Below, one piece after another: positions 16,993 to 25,874 of a stretch of DNA of 64,000 nt. A program made the translations under genes and the position numbers. Source of the DNA: Cyanobium sp. CZS25K (GTDB lineage Bacteria > Cyanobacteriota > Cyanobacteriia > PCC-6307 > Cyanobiaceae); assembly GCA_030373325.1 (NCBI GenBank), contig JAUCZB010000001.1:305723-369722 (forward strand), in the 5' to 3' direction. Under the pieces are notes generated by a model that was given only the letters and a program-made list of their open reading frames with translations, was not told where the DNA came from and made no database searches. Positions within the stretch are counted from its first letter, which is position 1; every line of letters starts with the position of its first letter.

Positions 16993-17880
16993 TCAGGCCT
17001 GGTGGAAGTTGGCGGTGTTGATGCGGCGGCGCAGCTTGCGGGAGAAGCCGAAGGCGGCACCGGCACCAAGGATCGGCAGGGGGCCAGGCACCGAATCGCC
17101 AGGACCGGGAACGGGGGGACCCACCTCGCGGATCAACTTGTTGGTGATGGCTGCCTCGAACTGGCCGAAGTTGTTGGCGGTCTCCACGAAACCGGCTTTG
17201 GTGGCGCCGTTGAGGGGGGTCACCACATTGGCCGTCAGGAAGGTGCTGGCGGAGGCGCCCACGCCCAGGCCGTTGATGATGATGTTGCTGGCGACGGCAC
17301 TGGCCCTCTGAGCTTGAGCGCATTGGGCCACAGTTCCGCAACCGCCGCCGGTTGTGTTGCCTGCACCATCGGTGGAGATGTCGATCACCCGGCCGTTGGC
17401 GCGGGTGGTGAAGAAGTCGTTGGTGTTGATCTCATTGATCGCGTCCGCCATGCCGCAATTCACGCAGGTGACACCAAAGCCCTGGCGGGGCATGGCGCTG
17501 AGGGCGGTGATGAAGCTGCTCAAGGAGGTACCACCGTTCACCCCGTCCGTGGTGAGATCGGTGATGTGCTGCCAGCCGATCACGGGCGGCGTGAAGGCCG
17601 TGGTGCTCCACTGGCCCACCGCGATCGCAAGGCCACCTTTGTCGAAGGTGTCGGCGATTTTCGCCTGCACGGTGGCGTTGTTGAACGCGTTGACGTAGCC
17701 GTCCTGGTAAAGATCGAAATCTCCGCCGCTGATGCTACCGGAGACGTCGAGGGAGAGGAACAGTTCCTGGAACACCTCGATGGTGCCGACGGCTTTGGCC
17801 TGCTGGGCGCCGAACAGGGTGATGGCGAAGGCCGCTGCGGCCGCTCCTCCTCGGAGCAGAGGATTGAGGGTGGTTCTCAT
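16993..17880 (-). CDS. PEP-CTERM protein with DUF1194/VWA-like domain
   Basis: Predicted exported protein of 295 residues. It has an N-terminal signal peptide (MRTTLNPLLRG..., cleavage near AKA, residue 30). A VWA-like domain opens with FLSLDVSGSISGGDF, which carries a DxSxS metal-site motif. The C-terminal sorting signal is VPGPLPILGAGAAFGFSRKLRRR, a PEP-CTERM-like tripartite tail (VPGPLP, hydrophobic stretch, Arg-rich end). Exosortase/HpsJ-type systems sort such proteins to the surface or biofilm matrix. A HpsJ-like gene lies immediately downstream. I chose the ATG at 17880 because it creates the signal peptide; the frame continues upstream without one. Confidence 0.85.
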   Translation of the reverse strand: MRTTLNPLLRGGAAAAAFAITLFGAQQAKAVGTIEVFQELFLSLDVSGSISGGDFDLYQDGYVNAFNNATVQAKIADTFDKGGLAIAVGQWSTTAFTPPVIGWQHITDLTTDGVNGGTSLSSFITALSAMPRQGFGVTCVNCGMADAINEINTNDFFTTRANGRVIDISTDGAGNTTGGGCGTVAQCAQAQRASAVASNIIINGLGVGASASTFLTANVVTPLNGATKAGFVETANNFGQFEAAITNKLIREVGPPVPGPGDSVPGPLPILGAGAAFGFSRKLRRRINTANFHQA

Positions 17881-17995
17881 GGCGCGGAAAGTGGGGGTCG
17901 TTGTTGTTTTCCGGATCACTGGCGACTGCCTGAAGACAGGCGGTACGCAGAGCCTCCATGAGAGTGAACGACCCATCGCCAAAATGGTGAAGGCA

Positions 17996-18033
17996 GCAGC
18001 GCACCAGCGGCAAAGCTGCCGCTGGTGCGCTGC
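17996..18033. terminator. 17-bp perfect inverted repeat, probable terminator of the SWIM gene
   Basis: The arms GCAGCGCACCAGCGGCA and TGCCGCTGGTGCGCTGC are exact complements with a 4-base loop. It lies 29 bases past the stop of the minus-strand SWIM gene and upstream of the PEP-CTERM gene. No long U tract follows on the minus strand, so termination may be imperfect or the element may have another role. Confidence 0.55.
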
Positions 18034-18061
18034 AGAAGTCAGGTTCGGCTGGGCGCTGGCT

Positions 18062-18928
18062 TCAGATTTCGTTCTCGTTGCCGGTGGCCATGGCCCGGGC
18101 CATCGCTTGCTGGGCCATGCCGGCCCCATGGGCCTTGAGCCGCTCCAGGAAGAGATGGTTGGCCTCCGGGAAGCGGGGCTCCTCGGCCAGGGGCAGGGGG
18201 CCGGCGCCGTCGAGGCCCGATTCCCCTTCCATGGCCGGCGTGATCACCACCAGATCGGGATCGAGTGGGGCGTCGTAGCGCCACCAGCGGGCCGGTTCGG
18301 CGATGGCGGGATGGGTGGGATGGGGGGCATGCTCCACCGGGGCCACCACCCCCTCCCGGCGGCGCTTGGCCAGATCCCCCAGCAGCTGGCTGCGGGTGCG
18401 GCCCCGCAGCTGGAACAGCACGAAGGGATCCTCGCTGAAGCGATCCCCCATCAGGTAGTAGACGGCGCTGATGTGCTTGCAGGGATTCGCCTTGTCGGGG
18501 CAGCTGCACTCGCTGCGCACCTCCTGGAGCTTGAACGGGAACAGCCGCTTGCCGCTGGCGGCGAAGGCCCGCTCAATGTCGGCGGGCATGGTCCCCGCCA
18601 GCAGCTGGGCCGACCAGCGGGCCTTCTGGCTCAGGGCCTCGAGCACGTAGCCCCAGTCCTCGTCGTTGAGCACGTCGAGCCAGAGCTTCACCTTGTAGGG
18701 GTCGGGGTCGGTGCCCTGCACCCGGGCATGCACCCGCCGTCCTTCGAAACGGATCGAGACGACGTTGCCCTCGCGGGCGTAGGTCCAGGCGCGCTCCAGG
18801 CGCTTCTTGAACCGGTAGGAGTGGATCAGCTCCATCCACTGCTCCACCCACCAGGGCTGCTGCCCCAGACCCTCCTGGCCCAGCTGGGTGGTGATGGTGC
18901 CCGTGGCACCGGGGAAGGAGCTGGTCAT
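18062..18928 (-). CDS. SWIM zinc-finger protein
   Basis: The 288-residue protein carries a SWIM zinc finger: CSCPDKANPCKH (CxC...CxH) around residue 155, a fold thought to bind DNA or protein. SWIM proteins are commonly encoded beside SNF2-family helicases, and one lies at 20181-23282 on the same strand here, although a desaturase on the other strand separates them. The start at 18928 (MTSSFPGATG) was chosen because upstream sequence in this frame is antisense to the desaturase. The C-terminal third is Ala/Pro/Leu-rich, without a recognised domain. Confidence 0.88.
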   Translation of the reverse strand: MTSSFPGATGTITTQLGQEGLGQQPWWVEQWMELIHSYRFKKRLERAWTYAREGNVVSIRFEGRRVHARVQGTDPDPYKVKLWLDVLNDEDWGYVLEALSQKARWSAQLLAGTMPADIERAFAASGKRLFPFKLQEVRSECSCPDKANPCKHISAVYYLMGDRFSEDPFVLFQLRGRTRSQLLGDLAKRRREGVVAPVEHAPHPTHPAIAEPARWWRYDAPLDPDLVVITPAMEGESGLDGAGPLPLAEEPRFPEANHLFLERLKAHGAGMAQQAMARAMATGNENEI

Positions 18929-18997
18929 GCTGCCGGCCGCACCGCCCCATCCTGACGCCTGCCGGTCCCCTTGCCGTAGGTTGTCCCGACGCAGGGC

Positions 18998-20167
18998 GTG
19001 GAGTCCTTGAATCGCATCACGTTCGGCGCCGGCGACGGTTTTCACAGTCTTTTGCGGGCAAGGGTTCACGATCACTTCGAGGCCACGGGGCAGGAGCGAC
19101 GCGATGCGCCCGCCATGGTGGTCAAATCGGCGTTGATCCTCGGCTGGTTCGTTCTCACCTACTGGCTGCTGGTCTTCCAGGTCAGGCACTGGCCGGGGGC
19201 GGTGGCCCTCTCGGTGGGCCTGGGCCTGGCGATCGCCGCCATCGGCTTCAACATCCAGCACGACGGTGGCCACGGCGCCTATTCCCGCCACCGCTGGATC
19301 AACAGGGCCGCCGCCATGACCCTGGATCTGCTGGGTGGCAGCTCCCTGATCTGGGCCCACAAGCACAACGGGCTGCATCACACCTTCACCAACATCTCCG
19401 GCCACGACGACGACATCAACCTCGGGATGATCGGTCGTCTCTCCCCCCATCAGCCCCATCGCTGGTGGCATCGCTGGCAGCACCTTTATCTCTGGCCCCT
19501 CTACGGGATGCTGCCGATCAAGTGGCAGTTCTTCGACGACTTCGCCGATCTCGCCAGCCGGGGCCGCGGCGACCACTCCCTGCCCCGCCTGTCCCTTGCC
19601 GACTGGGTGGTGTTCCTGGCCGGCAAAGCCATCTTCTTCTCCCTGGCCTTCGTGCTTCCCCTGCAGCGCCATTCCTTCAGCGCGGTGATCGGTTGCTACG
19701 TGGTGGCGGCGATGGTGCAGGGCGTGGTGCTGAGTGTGGTGTTCCAGCTCGCCCACTGCGTGGAGGAGGCCGATTTTCCCGCCACCGACCCCACCAGCCC
19801 GGCCATGGGCCCCTGGGCCGATCACCAGCTGGCCACCACGGTGGACTTCAGCCGTTCCAATGGCCTGCTCAGCTGGCTGCTGGGGGGGTTGAACTTTCAG
19901 GTGGAGCATCACCTGTTCCCCCACATCTGCCACGTCCACTACCCCAGCCTCTCCGCCATCGTTGAGCAGACCTGCCGGGACTGCGGCGTTCCCTTCCGCA
20001 GCCACCGCTCCTTCCTCTCCGGTGTGGCCTCCCACTACCGCTGGCTGCGCCGCATGGGCCAGGAACCTGCCGTGGCGGCGCCACCGGCCCTGCCGGTGCT
20101 GCTGCCGGTGATGGGGGAGACCGCCGGGCGCGGACGTCAGGAGGCCGCCGGGCTCTCCCGCCGCTGA
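18998..20167 (+). CDS. Front-end (delta-6-like) fatty acid desaturase
   Basis: Membrane desaturase of the family that includes cyanobacterial delta-6 desaturase and linoleoyl-CoA desaturase. Histidine boxes are HDGGH, HNGLHH and the variant third box QVEHH, whose glutamine replaces the first histidine; that is the hallmark of front-end desaturases. Hydrophobic pairs flank the boxes. The 389-residue length is typical. The start is GTG at 18998. The gene lies between the SWIM and SNF2 genes on the opposite strand, splitting a functional pair. Regiospecificity is inferred from the third box only. Confidence 0.88.
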   Translation: MESLNRITFGAGDGFHSLLRARVHDHFEATGQERRDAPAMVVKSALILGWFVLTYWLLVFQVRHWPGAVALSVGLGLAIAAIGFNIQHDGGHGAYSRHRWINRAAAMTLDLLGGSSLIWAHKHNGLHHTFTNISGHDDDINLGMIGRLSPHQPHRWWHRWQHLYLWPLYGMLPIKWQFFDDFADLASRGRGDHSLPRLSLADWVVFLAGKAIFFSLAFVLPLQRHSFSAVIGCYVVAAMVQGVVLSVVFQLAHCVEEADFPATDPTSPAMGPWADHQLATTVDFSRSNGLLSWLLGGLNFQVEHHLFPHICHVHYPSLSAIVEQTCRDCGVPFRSHRSFLSGVASHYRWLRRMGQEPAVAAPPALPVLLPVMGETAGRGRQEAAGLSRR

Positions 20168-20180
20168 GGCTGGGTTCCGC

Positions 20181-23100
20181 TCAGACGCCCTCCTCGAGGG
20201 CCACCAGGTCCCGGAGCTGGCCCACGTCGAGGCCGCCGAGCCATTCTTCGCCGCTGCCGACGATGTCGGCCGCCAGCTTGGATTTCTCCTCGATCATGCG
20301 GTCGATCTTCTCCTCCACCGAACCGCTGGTGATGAACTTGTGCACCATCACCCGGTTGGTCTGGCCGATCCGGTAGGCCCGGTCGGTGGCCTGGTTCTCC
20401 ACGGCCGGGTTCCACCAGCGGTCGATGTGGAACACGTGGCTGGCCCGGGTCAGGTTGAGACCGACTCCCCCGGCCTTGAGGGAGAGCAGGAACAGCTGGG
20501 GACCGCGGGGATCCTCCTGGAAGCGATCCACCATCGCCTGGCGGTCGGTCTTGCTGCTGCCGCCATGCAGGAAGGGCACATCCTGGCGCCAGCGCTGCTC
20601 CAGGTAGGCCTTGAGCAGGTGGCCCCATTCGGCGAACTGGGTGAACAGCAGGGCCCGATCGCCCGCTTCGATCACCTCCTCGAGGATCTCCTCCAGCCGC
20701 AGCAGCTTGGCGCTGCGGCTGGAGAAGCCGTTGTTCACCCCGCTCTCCTTGAGGGCCAGGGCCGGATGGTTGCAGATCTGCTTGAGCCGGGTGAGCAGGG
20801 CGAGCACCTGACCATGGCGCTGGCCCAGGGGAGCGCGGGCGATGGCGTCGAGGCTGTCGTCGACGGTCTTGCGGTAGAGCGTCGTCTGCTCCTTGGACAG
20901 TCCCACCCACTCGCGCAGCTCCACCTTCTCCGGCAGGTCGGTGATGATCGAGCGGTCGGTCTTGAGCCGCCGCAGGATGAACGGCCCGACCCGGGCCTTG
21001 AGGTCCCGCAGGGAGCTCATGTCGCCATAGCGCTCGATCGGCAGCCGGTAGCGCTGACGGAAGAAGCCCTCCTCCCCCAGCACCCGGGGGTTGAGGAAGT
21101 CCATCAGGGCCCACAGCTCGCTCACCCGGTTCTCGACCGGGGTGCCGGTGAGGGCGATGCGGAAGCGGCCCTGCTTGCCAGGACGGCCCAGGTCGCGGGC
21201 CGCCTGGCTCTGCTTGGCCGCTGGATTCTTGATCGCCTGGGCCTCGTCGATCACCACGCCCTGCCAGTCGATGCTTTCCAGCAGCTCGCTGTCGCGCTGC
21301 AGCAGCCCGTAGCTGGTGAGCACCAGGTCCACCCCGTTCAGGGCCTTGGCCAGCTTTTCGGGGGTGGAGGGCCGGCGGGGGCCGTAGTGCTCGCGCACCT
21401 CCAGATCCGGCGTGAAGCCGGCGGCCTCCCGTTTCCAGTTGGTGAGCACCGAGGTGGGCGCCACCAGCAGGACGGGGCGCTTCAGCTCCTGCTCCACCTT
21501 GAGGTGCTGCAGGAAGGCCAGCAGCTGGACGGTCTTGCCCAGGCCCATGTCGTCCGCCAGGCAGGCCCCTTGGTCGAAGCGGTGCAGGAAGGCCAGCCAG
21601 CCCAGGCCCCGCTCCTGGTAGGGCCGCAGCTGGCCGGCGAAGCCCTCCGGAGCCGGCAGGGGATCGGGGGCCTTCTGCTGGTGGTACTGCTCCAGGACGG
21701 CGCTCAGCCGGGGCTTGGCGGTGAACTGATGCACCGGCAGCCGCATCAGGGTGTCGCCGTTGCTGGCGGTCAGCCGCAGGGCGTCATCGAGGCTGAGGCT
21801 GGGATCGGCGGCGCAGAAGCGCTCGGCGTTGCGGTGATCGTTGGGGCGCAGCTCGATCCAGGCGCCCTTGTGCTGCACCAGCGGACTGCGCTTCGTCGAC
21901 AGCCGATCCAGGTCCTTGAGGGACAGCGTCACCCCGCCGATCATCAGCTCCCATTCCCATTCCAGGCTTTCCCCCAGGGAGAAGCCGCGGGAACGTTCGG
22001 GCAGCTCGGCCACGATGGACAGGCCCAGCCGGCTTGCCAGGCCGCCGCTGAGGCTGGCGGGCAGCACCACGCCCACCCCCACGTCACGCAGCTGCGCGGC
22101 GGCGGTGCGCACCAGCACGAAGGCCTCGGCCGGGGTGAGCTGCATGGTTTCCGGGGCTGCCGCATCCAGGCCGCGGCCGATCGGCTCGAACACCTGCAGG
22201 GCCCGGCCCAGCCCCTCCAGCAGCAGCTGGCCCGGTTCGGACACCTCCACTTCGCCGAGCTGGAGCCTGCCGTCGCCCGCATTCCAGACCGTGCGGGCCG
22301 GCACCCGCAGGCTGGGATCGGCCTCCGCCTGCAGGGAGAAGCGCAGCTCCCAGAGCTCCTCGCCCTCCTCCGGGGTGAACAGCTCCAGGCAGGCGCGGGC
22401 GGGGGCGACGCGCCCCGCCACAGCCTCGCGCCAGTGGTGGGTGGCCACCGCCAGCCGCTCCCGCTCCTCCTCGTCCAGTTCCAGCCGGCCGGGGCCGGGT
22501 CCGAGCGCCTTCTGCCAGGCCACCAGCAGCGGATCGAGCCCGTCGGTGGGGGGGCGGAAACCGGCGCGCAGCTGGCCGTCGAGCAGGGCCTCCAGCAGGC
22601 TGGCCACCCGCAGCCGGCCGCTCCCCGGTCGGCGGCAGGCCAGGGCCCTCTCCCCCGACGCCCCGGTCGCCATGGCGCAGGTGGCCACCTGGGGCAGCCG
22701 GATGGCCAGTTCCTCCAGCCGGCGCCGGTCCCCTTCCCGGTTGAGCAGGGGCAGCCAGCGGGCCCGCTCCTCCTCCACCTGGGGCAGCCAGCGGCCGCGG
22801 GCGATCAGGCTCAGGGCCCAGCGCTCCAGGTGGCTCCACCAGCGCAGATCATCGGCCAGACCGGGGTCGTCGCCGGAGAGAGGCAGACCGGCGAGCCATT
22901 CGCCCGCCCCCGCCGGATCGAGGGCCAGACCCTCCACCCGCCAGGGCCACCACTGCACCTCCTTCGGGATCGGCTCGCCGGCCTGCAGCGGCAGACCGCT
23001 CCAGGCCGCCAGACCCTCGCTGGCCGCCTTGCGGCGGCCCCGGGCCCCCTGGCTGCGGCTGGGCAGGGTGAGCTGGGCCTCCGCCGGCCGGAAGGCCTCC

Positions 23101-23282
23101 GACCAGAGGCCATGGTCATCCAGCCAGGCGCCCAGATCGTCGACGCTGAGGGAGAGGGGATGGTCGGGGACGGTGCGCAGGGGAGCCACCGGCGCGGCGA
23201 CCCTCCAGGTGTCGGCCCAGAGCAGCAGCCGGCCCCCGGGCCCTTCGGGCGGAAACAGCCAGGTGGCGTGCAGCAGGCTCAT
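20181..23282 (-). CDS. SNF2-family DEAD/DEAH-box ATPase
   Basis: Large Swi2/Snf2-type DNA translocase, 1033 residues. It has a long N-terminal region (to about 560), then the helicase core with Walker A DDMGLGKTVQ, motif II DEAQAIKN, motif III LTGTPVENR and, in the C-terminal RecA lobe, LLFTQFAEWG, LSLKAGGVGLNLT and DRAYRIGQ. Bacterial members are implicated in DNA repair or transcription recycling; the precise role is unknown. Its start overlaps the stop of the small membrane-protein gene upstream (ATGA). The SWIM protein at 18062 is its probable partner. Confidence 0.94.
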   Translation of the reverse strand: MSLLHATWLFPPEGPGGRLLLWADTWRVAAPVAPLRTVPDHPLSLSVDDLGAWLDDHGLWSEAFRPAEAQLTLPSRSQGARGRRKAASEGLAAWSGLPLQAGEPIPKEVQWWPWRVEGLALDPAGAGEWLAGLPLSGDDPGLADDLRWWSHLERWALSLIARGRWLPQVEEERARWLPLLNREGDRRRLEELAIRLPQVATCAMATGASGERALACRRPGSGRLRVASLLEALLDGQLRAGFRPPTDGLDPLLVAWQKALGPGPGRLELDEEERERLAVATHHWREAVAGRVAPARACLELFTPEEGEELWELRFSLQAEADPSLRVPARTVWNAGDGRLQLGEVEVSEPGQLLLEGLGRALQVFEPIGRGLDAAAPETMQLTPAEAFVLVRTAAAQLRDVGVGVVLPASLSGGLASRLGLSIVAELPERSRGFSLGESLEWEWELMIGGVTLSLKDLDRLSTKRSPLVQHKGAWIELRPNDHRNAERFCAADPSLSLDDALRLTASNGDTLMRLPVHQFTAKPRLSAVLEQYHQQKAPDPLPAPEGFAGQLRPYQERGLGWLAFLHRFDQGACLADDMGLGKTVQLLAFLQHLKVEQELKRPVLLVAPTSVLTNWKREAAGFTPDLEVREHYGPRRPSTPEKLAKALNGVDLVLTSYGLLQRDSELLESIDWQGVVIDEAQAIKNPAAKQSQAARDLGRPGKQGRFRIALTGTPVENRVSELWALMDFLNPRVLGEEGFFRQRYRLPIERYGDMSSLRDLKARVGPFILRRLKTDRSIITDLPEKVELREWVGLSKEQTTLYRKTVDDSLDAIARAPLGQRHGQVLALLTRLKQICNHPALALKESGVNNGFSSRSAKLLRLEEILEEVIEAGDRALLFTQFAEWGHLLKAYLEQRWRQDVPFLHGGSSKTDRQAMVDRFQEDPRGPQLFLLSLKAGGVGLNLTRASHVFHIDRWWNPAVENQATDRAYRIGQTNRVMVHKFITSGSVEEKIDRMIEEKSKLAADIVGSGEEWLGGLDVGQLRDLVALEEGV

Positions 23283-23755
23283 GGCCGCAGGGCCGGCAGG
23301 AGGCGCTGGGCCGCCTGCAGCAGCAGGGCGCTGCCGATCAGGGGCAGCCAGAGGGGCAACCAGCCGCGCATCAGGTCGACCATCACCCCGACAGCGTTGT
23401 GGGCCAGGGGCCGCTCAAGCAGGGCATGCACCTGCGGCAGGGGCAGCCCCAGAGGGGTGACCACCACGGGTCCTCCGAGGCTGCGGATGCCGCACACCGC
23501 CCCCACCAGCCCGGCGGCCAGGTGATCGTCATCCGGATCCACCCGCTGCAGGTGGAAGGCCAGCAGGCCGTAGAAGAAGCCGCAGCCCCCCGAGCGCAAG
23601 CCACTGTCCAGGCCGGCCGGCAGGCCGATCAGGGCGGCGGCCAGTCCGCTCAGCAGCGCCCAGGAGAGGGACTGCAGCCGCAGACGGGCACGGGAATCGT
23701 CGGACGCCTGGGTCAACGGCAAGGCCATGGCGATGGCCCGATCATGCCTGGCCAT
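23279..23755 (-). CDS. Small hypothetical membrane protein
   Basis: About 158 residues with two or three hydrophobic segments (WALLSGLAAALIGLPAGL; GWLPLWLPLIGSALLL) and a glycine-rich middle (GGCGFFYGLLAFHLQRVD). No family is recognised. The stop overlaps the SNF2 helicase start by 4 bases, so the two are probably translated together. I favour the ATG at 23755 (MARHDRAIAM) or 23728 (MALPL); the frame stays open to 23809. Confidence 0.7.
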   Translation of the reverse strand: MARHDRAIAMALPLTQASDDSRARLRLQSLSWALLSGLAAALIGLPAGLDSGLRSGGCGFFYGLLAFHLQRVDPDDDHLAAGLVGAVCGIRSLGGPVVVTPLGLPLPQVHALLERPLAHNAVGVMVDLMRGWLPLWLPLIGSALLLQAAQRLLPALRP

Positions 23756-23834
23756 CGGCAGACTTACATTAATCACTGAATTTGGCCGTGCCAGCGGCCC
23801 CACCAGCACAGCCCTCCCTGGCGCCTACTAGGAA

Positions 23835-23852
23835 CCCCCCCCCCCCCCCCCC
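23835..23852. repeat. 18-bp cytosine homopolymer
   Basis: An uninterrupted run of 18 C lies in the 5' region of the GAF/HD-GYP gene. Such tracts slip readily during replication and also cause sequencing errors. In the upstream frame it would encode six prolines. Confidence 0.9.
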
Positions 23853-23886
23853 ACGGTCATCGGCCGAGGTTCCGGTTTCGCCCAGC

Positions 23887-24125
23887 GTGCGCTTTGCTGG
23901 ATTGCTTCCGGGGGAAAAGGGCTCCCCCTCCCGGCAGGCCATCCCTTTGAGCGCCGCCCATCCGCCACCGCACGCCTCCGACGCCCACCAGGCGCGGCGC
24001 GCGCTGCCGGAGATGCTCCAGATCGCCACGCCATCAGCGGGACGGTCAACCTTCCCACCCTGCTGCGGCAGATCCTCTCCAGTTCCAGGGATCTCACCCT
24101 CAGCGACGCCGGCAGCATCTACCTG
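23887..24125 (+). pseudogene. 5' part of the GAF/HD-GYP gene, out of frame with the rest
   Basis: From a GTG at 23887 the frame reads through RRALPEMLQIAT, a typical lead-in to a GAF domain, and then diverges at about 24030. The expected continuation AISGTVNLPTLLRQILSSS is in the next frame. Adding one base between 24030 and 24031 would restore a single protein of about 625 residues. Either this assembly has lost a base or the gene is inactivated. The main body is listed separately at 24126. Confidence 0.6.
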
Positions 24126-25763
24126 GTGGAGGAGGAAAAGGGGGAGAAGCGACTCTGGTTCACGGCCTTCCAGAACAGCTCCCTGGCCGCCCGCGGGGCC
24201 GGTATCGATCCGGAGCTGCTGGATGTGCGTTTCCCGATCACGCCCGAGCGCCTGGTGGGCTGGACGGCCCTGCACGGCGACGTGCTCAACCTGCCCGACG
24301 TCTACGCGATTCCCCCGGACCGTCCCTACCGCTTCGACGCCGGCCTCGATCGCCGCATGGGCTACCGGGCGGTGTCGATGCTGGTGGTGCCGCTGCGGAC
24401 CATGGTCGGGGACGTGGTGGGGGTGATGCAGCTGATCAACAGGAAGCAGGAGTCCTCCTCCCTGCTCACCCCTGAGACGGCGGCGGCGCTGGTGCGTCCC
24501 TTCGATGCGGCTGACCAGCAGTTGATCGAGGCCCTGGCGGCCCTGGCGGCCGTCTGCGTCGAGCGCACCCTGGCCCATGAGGGGCAGCAGCGCCAGATCG
24601 ACTCGATGATCGCCCTGCTGGCGGGAGCGATCGATGCCCGCAGCGCCCACACCGGCCGCCACTGTTCCCGGGTGCCCGAGCTGGCCCTGCTGCTGGCGGA
24701 GGCGGCGGAAGCCACCCAGGCGGGTCCGCTGGCCGCCTTCCGCTTCCGGGGGGAGGCGGAACGCCGGGAGTTCCGCACGGCGGCCTGGTTGCACGACTGC
24801 GGCAAGATCGCGACCCCTGAGGCGGTGGTGGAGAAGGCCACCAAGCTGGATGCTCCGTGCAACCGCCTTCATGAGATCCGCACCCGGTTCGAGGTGCTGC
24901 TGCGCGATGCCCGCATCGCCATGCTCGAGGGGCTGCTGGCGGGCGGTGACGCCGACACCCTGCAGCGCGCCTACGCCCAGCAGGAGCAGGACCTGCAGCG
25001 GGATTTCGCCTGTGTGGCCCGTTGCAATCTGGGCAGCGAGGGCACCGATCCCGAGGATCTCGAGCATCTTCAGAGGCTGGCGGGACGCACCTGGTGGCGC
25101 CATTTCGATGACCGCCTGGGTCTGGGCTGGGAGGAGCTGGCCAGGCGCAGCGGCCCGCCGCTGCCCCTGCCCGCGCCCGAGTGTCTGCTCAGCGACGCCC
25201 CCCACCACCGCCTGTCCAGGCCCGCCGCCGAGGTGCCGGATCCCCGTTGGGGGTTCAATCTGACGGTGCCGGAGCTGCTCTATAACCGCGGCGAGATCTA
25301 CAACCTTTCGGTGGGCAGGGGCACGCTCACGCCCGAGGAGATCTACAAGATCCGCGAGCACATGATCCATACCATCGTGATGCTCGAGAGCATGGCCTTG
25401 CCCCCCTCCATGGCCCGCGTCGCGGAGATCGCCGGTGGCCATCACGAGACCCTCGACGGCCTGGGCTACCCGAGGGGGCTGAAGGCGGAGCAGCTGTCGA
25501 TCCCGGCCCGGATCCTGGCCATCGCCGACATCTTCGAGGCCCTCACCGCCGCTGATCGGCCCTACAAGCAGGGGATGCCCCTGTCGCAAGCCCTATCGAT
25601 CCTGGCCGACATGCGGGATCGCGGCCGTATCGATGCGGATCTGCTGGATCTCTTTCTGCGTTCCGGCGTCTACCTCACCTACGCGGAGCGATTCCTGGCC
25701 GCCGAGCAGATCGATGCGGTGGATCTGGAGGCTCTGCTGCGGCCCCTGCCCCCGTCGCCCTGA
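24126..25763 (+). CDS. GAF-HD-GYP cyclic di-GMP phosphodiesterase (main frame)
   Basis: This frame encodes most of a GAF sensor domain (about 1-145) and an HD-GYP domain that would hydrolyse cyclic di-GMP. HD is at H223-D224 in WLHDCGK; GYP is at about 447-449 in GHHETLDGLGYPRGL, followed by ADIFEALTAADRPYK. About 150 residues separate the HD and GYP parts, a longer insertion than in minimal HD-GYP proteins. The first 30-40 residues of GAF lie upstream in this frame without a start codon, because a one-base lesion near 24030 separates them from the real N-terminus. The GTG at 24126 is therefore only the first formal start. Confidence 0.85.
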   Translation: MEEEKGEKRLWFTAFQNSSLAARGAGIDPELLDVRFPITPERLVGWTALHGDVLNLPDVYAIPPDRPYRFDAGLDRRMGYRAVSMLVVPLRTMVGDVVGVMQLINRKQESSSLLTPETAAALVRPFDAADQQLIEALAALAAVCVERTLAHEGQQRQIDSMIALLAGAIDARSAHTGRHCSRVPELALLLAEAAEATQAGPLAAFRFRGEAERREFRTAAWLHDCGKIATPEAVVEKATKLDAPCNRLHEIRTRFEVLLRDARIAMLEGLLAGGDADTLQRAYAQQEQDLQRDFACVARCNLGSEGTDPEDLEHLQRLAGRTWWRHFDDRLGLGWEELARRSGPPLPLPAPECLLSDAPHHRLSRPAAEVPDPRWGFNLTVPELLYNRGEIYNLSVGRGTLTPEEIYKIREHMIHTIVMLESMALPPSMARVAEIAGGHHETLDGLGYPRGLKAEQLSIPARILAIADIFEALTAADRPYKQGMPLSQALSILADMRDRGRIDADLLDLFLRSGVYLTYAERFLAAEQIDAVDLEALLRPLPPSP

Positions 25764-25874
25764 GGCCCTCTCCGCTTCCGGCGGGGGGCCGCTGAGCCGG
25801 CGAGACGCTTCCGGTGGCATGGTGGGTCGCAAGGCCGAACATGACGCCTACCTGCTGGTATCTGTCGCTACGAA

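Noticed and set aside
18929..20035. 5' extension of the SWIM frame through the desaturase
   Set aside because: This stretch is antisense to a desaturase with intact histidine boxes; SWIM-like sequence begins only at 18928.
20340..23525. Open frame of over 1000 codons antisense to the SNF2 helicase gene
   Set aside because: The opposite strand has clear helicase motifs. The antisense translation is Gln/Gly/Pro-rich with no domains, a normal by-product of high GC.
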